This document shows positions 45,321 through 56,942 of a stretch of 64,000 bases of DNA, piece by piece. The DNA lies in the NCBI GenBank assembly GCA_022478985.1, contig JAKSZP010009600.1, positions 1 through 64,000 of the forward strand. The letters run 5' to 3'. The notes under the pieces were generated by a model, which worked only from the letters and a program-made list of their open reading frames with translations, made no database searches and was not told where the DNA came from. The stretch's first letter is position 1, and the number at the start of each line of letters is the position of its first letter. This stretch comes from Massospora cicadina. Taxonomy: Eukaryota > Entomophthoromycota > Entomophthoromycetes > Entomophthorales > Entomophthoraceae. The position numbers and the translations under genes are program-made.

Positions 45321-45437
45321 GCTTGCTCAACTGCTCCCTGACATGGGCGCAGACTAATCTCCTCTGTGAGATTATCAAACTAGATCCAGTCTTGAATTGA
45401 ATAGGTTGCAATAGTGATTGCAACGAGAAAGAAAAGT

Positions 45438-45452
45438 TCACTACCCTTTGTA
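45438..45452. repeat. TSD of LINE-L, right copy
   Basis: tcactaccctttgta. Confidence 0.93.
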
Positions 45453-45711
45453 TTGATAATCTTATTTATCTCAATTGCTGCCAGCAATTGATGCCAAGAC
45501 TTTTTATCCCAAATCCTCCCCTACCTGATCCCAATTCAAGCCTTGAGGTCACATAAATACCTTGAGGCATCATTCCAATAGAGTACCATTTCTCGCCCAT
45601 CCATTTCCTAATATAGCTTATCAAGGCCTTGATGCCCTAAAAACTCACTGGAGGGCTTTGGGGCCCTGATTTAATAAGGACTGGGTTGGTGTTACTTCGC
45701 CATGTCCTGAC

Positions 45712-47099
45712 TCATTGATCAGTGTATCTTAAATAAAATTTAAATCCTAAATAAGTGTTTTGTCTGAATAAGATGGTCAATAACTGAACCCCCATCTTCA
45801 AATATTAACAGCCTTTGTCTACTCTTCATTCAGATAAATAGTTATATTTGTTATGGATGCGGGCAACCTTAATTGATTTAAATTCAGACCTGTCTCTTTT
45901 ATAGGCAGCTTCATCCCCTAAATTATGTTATCATCCATCACATTGGGTAACTTTATTGACTTTTTCTTTAAAAAGTCTTAATTGATCCCCTAAGACTTTC
46001 AATTGTGAGTTTATGGATAGCGTCCATAAAGTCCATCTCATTTTGAAAGGCATCCTTCTTGTTTTAAGAAATTTTCTTTGGCTCTATAAGTCTAATGCAA
46101 TTTTGGGTAATAGTCTGAAATTCGTATAATCCCTTTTTCAGCTTTCCGTTTTTTATTTAATGGTAATTCATAATTTGTTCATCTTGCAATAGAAATATGG
46201 GTGAGGCTGATGTCATCAAGTAGCTCTCATTTTTTTAGCTTGAAGATTGGCTTTTTATTTTGTTGATGTAGCTTCTAGTCAATGGAGGTGTTAAAATTTG
46301 CGCCTAAGACGTCAATTTTCAACTGCATAGGTACTTACACACAAAACAACCAGGTAAGTTCTAGGACCATAACTGGAGTAACAGAAAGATAATAAAAATT
46401 TCTTATTAACAATAGGATTAGTTTTAGCAACCTTATGAGCACACTGAAGTATCTAGTACTTACAGTGGCTACTGGCTTGCTCTTTGTACTCTTCTTTTTA
46501 TATACTGACTGTAGCTTCCTTATGAAAAAATCCTTTTACACATGACCATCCTTCTCAGATAAATGCTTATCATTTAATAAGACTGAATCAGGGTTTTTTT
46601 CGACTACCAAGCAGCACTTACAACTTAAAAAATCGAGGCATAATATCTACTTTGTGATAAAAAAGCAACTTATTATGTTTGGGTTATTTTCCATAAAATT
46701 TACAGGGTCTATTTCCAAAGAATTCCAGTGGATTCCTTGCTTATGATAGGACCCTACTGTCAGCTAATTTACCTCTGCGTCAGGGAAAAGGAGTAAAATA
46801 TTATTAAGATAATAGGGACGCCAAGGCCAACATGTTAGTGATTAATGGACAAGGGTAGATATTGTGCTACTGGGATAAGGCTTTGATTGATCTGCATAAT
46901 AATATAAATTAAGTTTTATGTCGTATAGATTATCAATAAATTTATCTGGCTTTGTAGTGACTACATATAAAGTTTTGAGACCACGCACATCCTTCATAGT
47001 AATTGATTAAACTCCTGTATCTGCATAGTAGTGTAGTTTTTAAGGCTCAAATCTATAAAAAATGATAATATCAGATGGTCAATCAAACTAATTTCAAAT
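45712..47099. other. AT-rich interval, presumably including the Gyp-F 3' LTR
   Basis: No open frame or second copy to delimit an LTR. Gyp-F integrase homology begins at about 47140, so its 3' LTR should lie in the right part of this interval. Confidence 0.4.
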
Positions 47100-47139
47100 T
47101 TTCTCCCCACTAAACCAAACATCAGTGAACAAAAATTAA

Positions 47140-48190
47140 TGGGGAGTCTAAGAGTTCCTTGATAATTTTAGCTGTAAGTCCAGCACGCTGCTGATATATT
47201 TTGAGGAACTTAACATGCACTTGGTTAGTAAGGTGACCTTTAACAGGATTCTTCAAAGTGTAGGCATCAGTAGATGTCTTCTCTATAATCTCAAAAAGGA
47301 CCCTTCCATATGAGCTCTAATCTACTAGTTTATCTGAACCCATGGTTATCATAATACAGAACCGATTCTCCACAATAAATTGGGGCAAGATCTACCAGCC
47401 CTCATTATCATGCTCCCATGATCTTACTTTTTGAGTCATGGCATAAGAGTATGCTTCTCTCTGCAGTTGAATCATGTTTGTGTCAGTTTCTCTAGATAGG
47501 TATCAGGGCTCACATTTTCTTAAGCCATTCATGAATAAAATTGGGGAATCGCCAGTTGCATCCCATAGGGTAAGACAAATGGAGAATGCCCCAAGGCTGA
47601 ATGATATTTCTATCATAAGCAAAAATGGCGAGAATCAAGAGAAAGTTACAGTTGGTTACCTTACCCATAATTATATTTAGTAAACTTTCGTCAAGTTTAT
47701 CTTTTTACTTGCTCCATTGTGCTGTTAGTCTTAGGATGATAGGGTGTAAACTATACCCTGTGTATACCCATCAAGTCATTAGGTTTGTTTGTCATCCAGA
47801 AATAAATTAGTCTCTTTATCTGTCAAATCAAACATGGGCATCCGTGGCAATAAATAAATCTTCTAAGATGAACTTTTCACATAGTCGCGGCCCCTAAATC
47901 TATGATAGCTTTCGCCTCCACCCACTTGGTAAGATAAATGGCCAAAATTTAATTTTTAAACTGTACCAAAGTATTTGTCAGAGGCTTCACCACTGTAATA
48001 GAAATGGTGTGCCAAGCAGAATTTGACTTAATTAATTGATAAGATGTGGCTTTTCTGTAAGAGCCGTCCACTTGGCATTCCTAATAACAGCGGATTGTTT
48101 CATTAACATCAAAATTAATAGATTCCCAATAGCGATGTTGCTTTAATAGCTCAAAGTCTTCCTTAAAATGCCATGCCCCGTCACCTTGTG
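47140..48190 (-). pseudogene. int: Gyp-F integrase relic
   Basis: The C-terminal domain (47400-47140) reads WKGPFEIIEKTSTDAYTLKN followed by VKFLK, parallel to Gyp-A's FELIKKIGMDTYTIKKP. The core has LTKWVEAKAIIDLGAAT (about 47935-47885). The zinc domain shows ECQVDGSYRKATSYQLIK (48085-48030). Stops throughout. Confidence 0.8.
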
Positions 48191-48399
48191 GGCCCCAATA
48201 ATATTAGTCTGTTCTTTTGGTCAAGCTATCAAAAATTCTAATTATTAATGACTTTTTAAACCTACCATTATAAACAACATTTTTCATCATTATTTTCTCA
48301 ATAAAAAGCTAAACTTTAACTGGTTCATTACCATTAATTTGAGTTAGCAATTTTATCAAACAAATCCTCTGTCACATCAGCCTCTAAGGCTGAGTTAGA

Positions 48400-50110
48400 A
48401 AGTGAGATAACCTATCGGCGTTTTGATGCTTTATGCTGGGAAAATGCTGAATTCTGTAGCAGTTGGCTTGTAACTTCAACGCCCATCAAGCTAGCTACCC
48501 TTCAGGCTTCTTCAAATTCTGTAACCAGGGTAGAGAGGCATGGGCAGTTACCACTTTGAAATGTACTCCATGTAAGTAAACCCAAATTTGATAACATGCA
48601 TAAATATTTGCCAGACACACCATCTCTGTCACTATATAGTTTTTGTCCATGGACGTCCAACGTCCAGCTACAAAAAGGATATGGGGTGCTTAATACAATC
48701 CTTATCAGATTATGATAACACCGTAATAACTGCGGTGAGAGAAGCGCCCATTTTAATAGTATTAGCTTATCAAAATTTGGTTATTTAATAAATGTTCTTG
48801 GTTAAGGTAAAGTCTGAGTTTGTTTTAGGCTAATTGTCAGCTCCCAGTCCATTCCCAAGATAATACTTTCTTAAAAGATGAAACAGTGGCTCCACTATTT
48901 TACAAATTTTCACTATAAACTGGCAGTAATATCCAATCATTCCTGGAAACACTTTAACGTTACACTTTCTACTCAGCTGCATTATGCTTTCAATCACTCC
49001 AACTTTACCAGATGGGTCCACAAGCCATGTTTGATGATGATAAATCCAGATATTGCAGCTTTAGATATAATAAATTACACTAACACAGCTTGCTTAACAA
49101 ATAAGCCCTGGCAATCTGAAAAGAATATTTTCTTTAGGTGTTGCAAATAATCATTAAACATTCAGGAAATAAACAATATTGTCATATAAAAAACTAGGAC
49201 GCAGGAAATTTCTCAATTGCCTAGGATATAGCCTTCACTTGCTGAAAGGTCGTGGGGGTGTTGCACAGCCCCTGCTGCATTCTATTAGGTCAGTAGAGGC
49301 TTTGGGCCGTTTATCATAGCCCATTTTTTTTCCTCCTTGGGCAGCTCTATCTGCCAGTAGGCAGAAATTAAATTAGGACTAAAATATTGCTCGCTGCCCA
49401 CGCGGTCTAGAGCATCATCAATCCATGGTAAAGGATAGTAATCTTTTTTTAATGTTGTTCAACTTCATGTAATCAATTAAAATGTTATTAGACCCGTCCT
49501 TCTTTTTAAAAATAAAATTGGAAAAGCCCAGGGACACTAGGAGGGCACCAGCATTCTGTATTGCACTAGCTAATAATTTTAGCATCAATGACTTCATTTT
49601 CTACCTTTGAACTTCTAATGGATAGGAGGCGAAATGGAAGATGGATTCCAGTAAAGATCTGATATAGCACACCATGTTCACACCTCAGATCATAATCGTC
49701 ATTAGCAAAAATAGTACTATAACTTTCAAATAGGGCAACGCTTAGTCCTTTTTAATCTTCTGTCAACCCCAAAAGACCTTCTCAAGGCATTTGAGAACAA
49801 ATTAATTGACACTTGTTACCCTCAAGCACAAGTTCATCTAATCTCCATATTCATGGATAATGAATGCATTCTCAACGGTTCCATAGAATCTTCTAATTAA
49901 AATTAAGACTAGGCTTCCAATATTGGTGTGTAACAAACCAGTGAAATCCCAGAATGCTAGTGGCATAGAAGCCCTAATGACTTCAATGAAGTATTTTAAT
50001 ATGATTCTTGTGAGGGAATTAAAAGTTAAACACATACCAAAGGCTCCATAACAAACTCAGATGGATGCAATGGGGGCAACCTCAGATATTTCTGGGGTAA
50101 CTCTCATGGT
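48400..50110 (-). pseudogene. pol: Gyp-F RT, RNase H and linker relic
   Basis: The RT thumb is open at 49021-48830 (VFPGMIGYYCQFIVKICKIV). The fingers read KKDGSNNILIDYMKLN (about 49510-49463) with a QQGLCNTPTTFQ block at about 49280-49245. The YLDD box is not recognisable. The linker part near 49750-49650 has YSTIFANDDYDLRCEHGV, the equivalent of Gyp-B's YHSIFATDNHDLG. Confidence 0.78.
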
Positions 50111-50225
50111 AAGAGCGGAATTGAGGATGACTAATCCTCATGGGTTTGCAGTTGTTGGCCTTTGGGTTCAGTTTCATGATTATAAGGTTTAGTTAGTATA
50201 TAGTTTTCATATTTTTAGTGAAAAT

Positions 50226-51039
50226 TGTTGAACCACGGAAAATGAGAATTAGGCTTATGAATCTTATCAACTTGCCTCAATTTAAACACATGATGATCTC
50301 GACATCGTCATGCAGTTGTTGGGGTGTTTTGTTTGCCACATGTTGTCAGAAAAGTCATTAAAACACCGAATCAGTTTACTAATATGAACTGAGGCAAATT
50401 GCCTTGAGGAGCAATGCTCTGAAAATCTGGTGCATGGGTTTTACCTCCAGATTGCAAAAATGGGCGATCATTGCCCACAAATGACTCAGCAAACTTAAAG
50501 GAATAATGGCCTCGCCTCATCCAGTTTTCACTGACTCAGTGGTGGGATGGCGAGGTGAATTGAATTTTTAATGATGGCTATCCCTAGTGAAGAATTGCAC
50601 AACTTTTGGTTGGCCATATTTTGCTAGAACAGTGGTGGGTTGGTGAATTAGATCTGATGGATCAAGGAGTCCTTCTTAGATGTCAGATTATAGAAGCAAA
50701 TCAGGAGCATAATCTCTGATGACCTTGGCTAGCAAATGTGAGCTTCTGAATTGATGGATCAGAGTGCCCACTCAAAGATCATCAGTCCCAGAACAATGAT
50801 AATGGCGTTTTTGGCTGGGTTAAAGCGAAAGATTTTTCCAAAAAAGGTCAGTGGTGTCCGTATAGAGGGTTTTTGAACTAAACTCTTTATTTAAACTTAG
50901 AACAAAGAATGAAATTAAAACTGACTTTGGAGGGTCGGTTGTCTTTTATACTTAATAGTGGAGAAAGAGTTTGGGGGATGGAATAAACTGAACTATCTGA
51001 CATGCTTGTGATGATTAGCCTGGGTTTAAGGGTGTTACA
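50226..51039. repeat. Possible solo LTR or other insertion (814 bp, tg...ca)
   Basis: Starts tgttgaaccacgg and ends gggtgttaca. G+C content and base use differ from the very AT-rich flanks. No second copy in the window and no matching TSD (aaaat before, aattg after), so identity is uncertain. Confidence 0.35.
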
Positions 51040-51907
51040 ATTGGATCTGCCCAACCATCTGGATATCCTAAATTTATACCTTTACTTTTATAATATAACT
51101 TATAAGAAGATCGTGGATTTGAGTTATTAGTAGTTAATGAATCCCGCAGCCCAAGCCTTTATATGTAGAATTTTAAATTATCAAATTCTACTCTGCAGAT
51201 TCATAATACACCAATGGCAAATCCTTGTCCATAACATCTATTGGCTTCCGATCCTGTGGCCTTGATACTATTATCAAATCCTTTTTTTAGTACTAGATGG
51301 TCTTATCAAATCCTTTTAGTTCAACAGATTCACTTCATGTCACCTCACCGTACCAGCATAAAACATTGGTAATAGGGTCATTAGTAATTATAGGGCTATC
51401 CGCCATTAGTTCAATAATTTGAGGGATATCTCTTTTGAAAATAGATTCTGAGCTCTATTTTCATTTTAATTGACACAATTCAGATACCTCACTTTTTTAT
51501 TAATTTTGGGATGTTGCTTGGTACCAATAGAAGCTTTAATGAGATCTCAGGTATACTGAGCATATTTGAGGAGGAGTATCAATGGTAAGGGGATTTTTTT
51601 AAAGACCGAGCTTTATAAGCCTAATATAAGCAAGACTTGTAAGATCCCGTGAGTCTCTAGCAGTATCTGGTACTAAAGGATGCTTACTTTTGCTACTACA
51701 AAAGCCCTATTTTAGTATATGCTGTTTTGGTCTATCTTGGTAAAAAATTACGGTCTTCAAATAGTCCTTTGTAAGTATAGGTGTATAACCTGTGCTCTGA
51801 AAACATGACGCTGCTGCACCAATATTCACAGAGGGGTTGTTAATATACTTACTTATGAGGTTTTAAAAGCTCTGACAATGTAATTTCTGGATCATAAATG
51901 GTGTACT
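51040..51907. other. AT-rich interval, probably decayed retroelement
   Basis: No open frame. A minus-strand patch at about 51850-51800 reads INNPSVNIGAAAS, weakly like a retropepsin active site. A short local duplication 'tcttatcaaatcctttt' occurs near 51272-51320. Nothing firmer. Confidence 0.3.
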
Positions 51908-53279
51908 TGTCATGGAAAAGGCAGAATTAGTTTAGACCGGCCTGCCAGTTAGGATGTGTAAGCACCCAAAAGCAAGCCAGAATGCCAGAGGCATTTCTGA
52001 CTGGATGGTTTGATATGGAGCTGAGCATTGGAAAATGATGAGACGTTGGTGCAAAACATGGTGAGAATGATCCCAACGACAAACCACGCAGAACCCACTC
52101 CTGACCCAGAGGGTCTTGCTGCAGGGGGTGGAATCACTGTGATAGTCTCGATAAGATCCTCAGTATATGGTGCCATTTCAACAGGGGTGGCAAGGAGACA
52201 GATTCTCTCTTGCAACTAGTGGACATATGGCCACAAAATCCCCATGTAACGTTGCCAGAAGTTAGTGATCATGGGGTTGTAGAGCCAAAAATATCAGTCT
52301 TTCTGAACCCAATTGATGACGGAGGGGGCCATAGTGACCAAGAGTACTGGTAGAGCCCATCTAATATATGAACTGACAGACCACGAGGGAAATGCAATCA
52401 GTGATGCGGTTGGAAGAAATAATAAAATTTGTTTAGTCTTTTGTAAAATTTTATTTATAGGAAAAAGAAGAAAATTGACCAACAATTTTCTCAGTGCTAT
52501 GCAACTGATTAAATAGTGGTCAATTGGGGTAGTGACAAGTCAGGATTGGGTCCCACAATTTTGACCTAACCAGCAAATTGTTTGGGAATGGGCGGGTTTG
52601 TTCCTTAAGAATGACATCACAAAATTTGGCGGTGGGCCAAGTCGCTATCAGTTCTATTTCAAACATCCACATAGGGTCTTGGTACATCTCTGACAGTTGG
52701 CACAACAGTTTTTAGCCTGATGAGCGACGGGAATCCCCCAAGGCCACCCCACATAGGGATGGGTCCATTTGGTTAGGAACGGGTTTGGGACACCTAACCC
52801 ACCCGCGCTTGGTCACTGAACATGTTCATTCAGTCAATGGCATCACATTGGCCGCAATGCCCAAATTGCTAACAGAGGGCTTCAAACCCTCATTGATGGC
52901 GCCTGATGTTAGTTCTATTGGCAGATTGATCAAATTTGGAACTGTCAGGCATTCTAACTGATACCTCAGTCTTCATGCCTTTCCAGCCATTTGAGATTTG
53001 GCCATCGCGCCAGATTGCCACTCAAATTAAATTTGACCAACTTCAATTTGACAACCTCGGTGCAGATTTTGCTGATTCCCCACAACAGTTCTGCCAAGGT
53101 GAGTGTGGGTAATGGGGGGTGGGATCTGAAGTGGAAGAGCTGTTACCCATCACTTATCTAATACATGAGCGAGATTTCCCTGAGTAATGAGGGGTACCAC
53201 CATCCTCATTGGTGTCTTTTTACTTGGGAACGGGAAGATAGCCTGATCAAGAGCCAGGGGACGTTCCCCGGGACTTACA
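51908..53279 (-). repeat. Gyp-E 3' LTR
   Basis: tgtcatgg...ggacttaca on the + strand; full-length match to 57748-59117 with moderate divergence. Confidence 0.92.
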
Positions 53280-53293
53280 TTACCTTTTTTTCC
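53280..53293 (-). promoter_or_regulatory. Gyp-E polypurine tract (candidate)
   Basis: ttacctttttttcc on the + strand, a purine run on the coding strand touching the 3' LTR. Confidence 0.5.
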
Positions 53294-53399
53294 AAAAGAA
53301 GAGCACCCCCACTGTGAAACTGCACCAGAGCCACATTCTTGTGTGCCTTAGGTAGCTTGATAGCCATAACCATCATGACTTACTGGGGGTCAGGGAGCC

Positions 53400-54900
53400 T
53401 CAGGGTGAGATATATGGAAAGCTTCAACCAAGTTCATACAATTCATGCAATCGCACGCCATGACCCAACTATTTTCATAGCCCGGATACCCTTTCCAGGC
53501 CACTAGATATTGGGTGGAATGTCACGACTTCTGCGATGCCAGGATGGCCTCTACCTTAGCTTCTTCCCCATCTTTGACGATGATCAGCTCTGGTTCCATG
53601 TGAATTGCACCCTTGAAGGGCGACAGCTGGGAAACATGGAAAATCTGGGTGCTGCTTCCAATGCGCAGGAAGCTTCATATGGAATTCCCCTTTACCCAAT
53701 ACCTCCTCCACTAAATGGGGGCCCAAGCGCTTACTGTTAAACTTGTGGGAAGGGGTTTTAATTCGCAAATGATGGGTATCAAGCATAACGTAGGAACCCA
53801 CCATAAAATCATGACCTGGAAGGTGCTTGCAATCTGCAAACTGCTTGTAGTCATCAATGGCTTTAGCAAGGTGTTCCCATACTAAAGCTTGGGTCAATTG
53901 GATATGGGCAGCATGGTCCGCAGCAGCTTGAACCTCAGGCCACAGGCACAGCCCAACCAAAAATGAAGGATTATAACTAACATTGCTTCATAAGGCGAAA
54001 ACTCCGTGGATGCGTGGGTCCCATTATTATAAGCAAATTGAGTGAGAGGAAAGTCACTGGCCCAAGTATCCTGCGCTGCTGCAGCATAGCAGTGCAGGTA
54101 CTGTTCAGGGACTTGATTAACCCTCTCAGTCTATCTTTCATACTGAGGGTGATATGCCGTGGATCGACAGGAGGATATTTTCAGGATTGATAGGAGTTCA
54201 CTCCAAAACCGCGCGGTAAACTGTGAACCCAAGGCACTGATAATCTCCTGGGAAGACCAAACATCAAAAACACATGGCATATGAAAAGGTGGGAAGTTTC
54301 TTCCAACATAATTGTGGAAGTACACAGGATAAAAAGGGAAAATTTTGTGAAATAATCCACCACTACCATCACCACTGTGAACCCGTTAGAACAGGGGAGT
54401 TCAACAAAAAAAGTCCACGGACAACGAGGTCCATGGACCTTCTGCCTGCTATAAGGGGTGCAGGAGGCCATTCTTGCTGGAGAAATCTGACTTGGCCCTA
54501 GTGCAAGTAACACAATTGGCGATCCAAGCTGGGACCTCTTTGGTCAGTCCTGACCAATTAAAGGTTTGCTTGATCAGATTGATGCATAGCTTGTTACTGG
54601 GATGTATGACTGTGGGGGGATCATGATGTGTGTAGAATACCTCCGATTGGTAGGAGGGGGAACCCAAATGTGAGAACGAAAAATAAATGAGTCCCTCTTC
54701 TAAGGAGTATAGGGAGTGTTTGTGACTCGAGCAAACCAACTGCTTGACCAACTCCACGCCTTCAGGGCAGGCCATTTGACTGGCTAAAACCTGAGCCAAT
54801 AATGGGGCATTGGGAGCCAATGCGATGGAGGAAACAATGGGAGGGACAATCAACAGAATCTGAGTGGCAGGGATCACGGTAACAAGATCCAACTCCTCAG
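53400..54900 (-). pseudogene. int: Gyp-E integrase with C-terminal chromodomain
   Basis: The H2C2 domain (54892-54449 open) reads HPSNKLCINLIKQTFNW then ANCVTCTRAK. In the core, the first Asp is in VVVDYFTK (about 54375), the second Asp box is changed to L-G-S-Q-F-T (expected D-x-G-x-x-F), and the Glu region is STAYHPQYE(R) (about 54135). The C-terminal domain is open at 53960-53556 (SYVMLDTHHLRIKTPSHKF). After a frame change, a chromodomain follows at about 53530-53400: QYLVAWKGYPGYENSW. Chromodomains steer integration to marked chromatin and define the chromovirus branch. Confidence 0.88.
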
Positions 54901-54959
54901 TTCTGAGGGATAGTGGGTGGTACTACAGCTTAGGAAATCAGGAAGTACATTGAGCGCAT

Positions 54960-56190
54960 CTTTTATGAGTTTGTATCTGAAGTTAAAACCGCACAGGTCC
55001 TGATAGGTTCAGGCCTGCCAATGCGCCAATTTTTGGGGCTTGTGGATTTAAAAAAAGGCCTGGTGATCCATGCGGACTGTTAATTCATGGCAGGCACCCT
55101 GAAAAAGCTACTGTCAATGAGTTAATGCCCATTCAACAGCTGCCAATTATTTGTCATAGATGGCCCAAGGCTGCTCCATGGCTGTGAATTTTCAGAAAAA
55201 GTAAGCGACCAGATGTTCAAGACCATCGTGATCCTGAAGCAACACCGCTCCCACCACTACCTATGAGACATCGCATGTAACAATATATGGTTTGGTGGGA
55301 TTGGCATGTTTCAAGATAGGTGGAGACATGAACACCTCCTTGATCAATTCGAACGCCTGCTGATAGTTGAGCGTCCAACAAAATGATACATTTTTCCCAG
55401 TAAGGGGTGAAGTGGTGCAACCAACTGGGAAAGTGCTGGGGAAATTTTTTTTAGAAAGATGATAGTTCCCAAGAAACTCCGAAGTTGTTTCTGTGTAGTT
55501 GGAGTTGGCCATTATCAGATCACATCTGACTTGTTGGGAGGAATTGTGACACCATCCTTAAGAACTAGGTTCTCGAGGAAAGTAACCTCCTCCTTATAAA
55601 ACTCACACTTGAAAGCTTTGAGAAACAACCCTGCTTTATGCAAGTCGACCACCACTGCTTCCAAGTCAATACCATGTTGTTTGGGAGTTGGGGAATGAAC
55701 CAGGATTTATCAATGTATGCAATTGCACAAGTAAACAGGAGGCCACCCAGTACATTTTTAATCATCCGTTGAAACATAGCAGGAGCATTCTTCAGCCCAA
55801 AGGGCATTACACAAAATTGAAAAATGCCTCGCTACGTTCAGATCATGGTTAACCATTCCTGTCCTTCCATTACCTGAATTTGGTTGAAAGTGTTCAGTAA
55901 ACCAGTTTTGAGAACACACGGGATTTAGCAATTGCCTGACCGATTTTCTGCTCCAGAGGCAATGGGTAGGGATAAGAAGATGATATTTTATTCAAATGAC
56001 TGTAATTCATGTAGTGACGGAGAGAACCATCCGATTTTCTGGAAAAAATGATGGGGGAGGGGGCAGGTGAGGTCTCTTTAAACAACCAACCTTTTTTTAA
56101 CATATCATCCAACCAGGTATTGAGTGCAACTTCTTCTTCCGCTGTATGGGGATACAACGGACTGTTGATGTTCACCAACTTCACGGTTGG
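54960..56190 (-). pseudogene. pol: Gyp-E reverse transcriptase and RNase H relic
   Basis: RT fingers are open at 56184-55894 (EEEVALNTWLDDMLKKGWLF; SPIIFSRKSDGSLRHYMNY). The palm is at 55807-55565: MPFGLKNAPAMFQRMI, then A-Y-I-D followed by a one-base deletion, so the second Asp of YIDD is lost. The connection and RNase H start are at 55512-55261 (PPILKHANPTKPYIVTCDVS). RNase H continues in pieces to about 54960. Confidence 0.87.
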
Positions 56191-56471
56191 TCAAAATCCA
56201 CAATTGTACCTAGAGTGTTTAGGCAAGTGATCCACCTTTTCCATGTTAAAGATTCTCTAAAATCGCATTAAGCTTTTGGGAAAATCAGCTGGAATGCCCA
56301 CAGAAGTAGCCAGGTTAGTGATAGAGCTGGTTCCTTGTATCTTCTTGAGAGTGTTGATCAGAGGTAACTCTCCCTCCAAATCATCATTGGTAAACGACAA
56401 CATATTAGATTCTAAATGAATCTTCACATGCTATCAGCGCCACCACCCTACACCTAAGATTACTGGAAACA

Positions 56472-56942
56472 TCAGGGTTGGCATAGCCAAAAAACGATTG
56501 CAGAAGTTGAACTGGCGGATTGAAAAGGGTACCAGTCGGTGAACGACATAGAGGACTGATAAGCAGATGAGGCTACCATTACTGAGGAACCCACATCTAT
56601 TTCCAGTTTTAATTGTTGTGCCAACTCAAAACTCATGAAGTTCCCCGCAGCTCTGGTATTCACCAGAGCTTCAAAGGAGACATGATGCGAGCTGACACTG
56701 ATATTCATAGGTACAAGTAAATAAGAGAATTTCTGTTCTTTAGAAGATTCAACTGACTCATTTGTGACTGAAGAAATAACGGTTATATTGGGGGTAAGAT
56801 TAGGGTCCTTTGCTGGTGTGAGAATTGGAAGTACAAGGGCGGGGGAAACAATTTCCTCCATCTGGGCTTGAACAGAATCATTATTAGCTAACTCTGTAAT
56901 TGTTAACTTGGACTTGTGGGTTATGACAAGATTGGAACCCAA
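56472..56942 (-). pseudogene. pro: Gyp-E protease region
   Basis: Open for 156 codons. The active-site region reads FEALVNTRAAGNFMSFELA, where a working retropepsin would have D-T-G-A; both Asp and Gly are substituted, so it is inactive. The family position (before RT) and the following hydrophobic strand pattern support the call. Confidence 0.75.

Larger units (their letters stand above)
40166..45437 (-). mobile_element. LINE-L: full-length non-LTR retrotransposon (Tad1-like architecture)
   Basis: 5272 bp between two perfect 15-bp TSDs; the 3' end on the minus strand is AT-rich (aataaatttaaaattcat) rather than a pure poly(A). ORF1 carries an RRM-like region and CCHC knuckle; ORF2 carries an apurinic-type endonuclease, RT and C-terminal Cys/His motif. 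G+C content is visibly higher, and CpG more frequent, than in the surrounding decayed elements, so it is a younger arrival. Still inactivated by three TGA codons and frameshifts. Confidence 0.93.
37519..45711 (+). mobile_element. Element H: non-autonomous LTR element (TRIM/LARD type) with four-part nesting
   Basis: 5' LTR 37519-38845 and 3' LTR about 39566-45711 are copies of each other once inserts are removed ('attgggg.aag', 'atgac...gccagatt.ggc', 'tcacaacccaatcaa', 'gcttat.aaggccttgatg', 'gccctgattta'). Between them lie only about 720 bases with no coding capacity, a PBS directly after the 5' LTR and a purine-rich ggaggggg just before the 3' LTR. Nested inserts: LTR-D2 in the 5' LTR, and a MITE-like unit plus LINE-L in the 3' LTR. 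It must have depended on proteins from another element. Confidence 0.75.
39566..45711 (+). repeat. H 3' LTR, interrupted by a MITE-like unit and LINE-L
   Basis: Parts are 39566-39653, 39963-40165 and 45453-45711. The right part continues the LTR exactly after the LINE TSD. The right end is approximate (catgtcctga against catgccccaaca). Confidence 0.72.
47100..50200 (-). mobile_element. Gyp-F: strongly decayed gypsy element, A/B/C clade
   Basis: Minus-strand homology to Gyp-A/B runs from the linker (about 50050) through RT and RNase H to the integrase C-terminus (47140), but almost no frame stays open. Ends are not defined; gag is not recognisable. It is more decayed than A, B and C. Confidence 0.8.

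Noticed and set aside
37519..45711. Segmental tandem duplication instead of an LTR element
   Set aside because: The copies flank a PBS-like site on one side and a purine tract on the other and carry TATA-like boxes, which fits LTRs better; not fully excluded.
51949..52516. Frames of 60-90 codons repeated at 57671-58358
   Set aside because: The repetition comes from both being in the two Gyp-E LTRs; they have no known domain, and LTRs rarely code.
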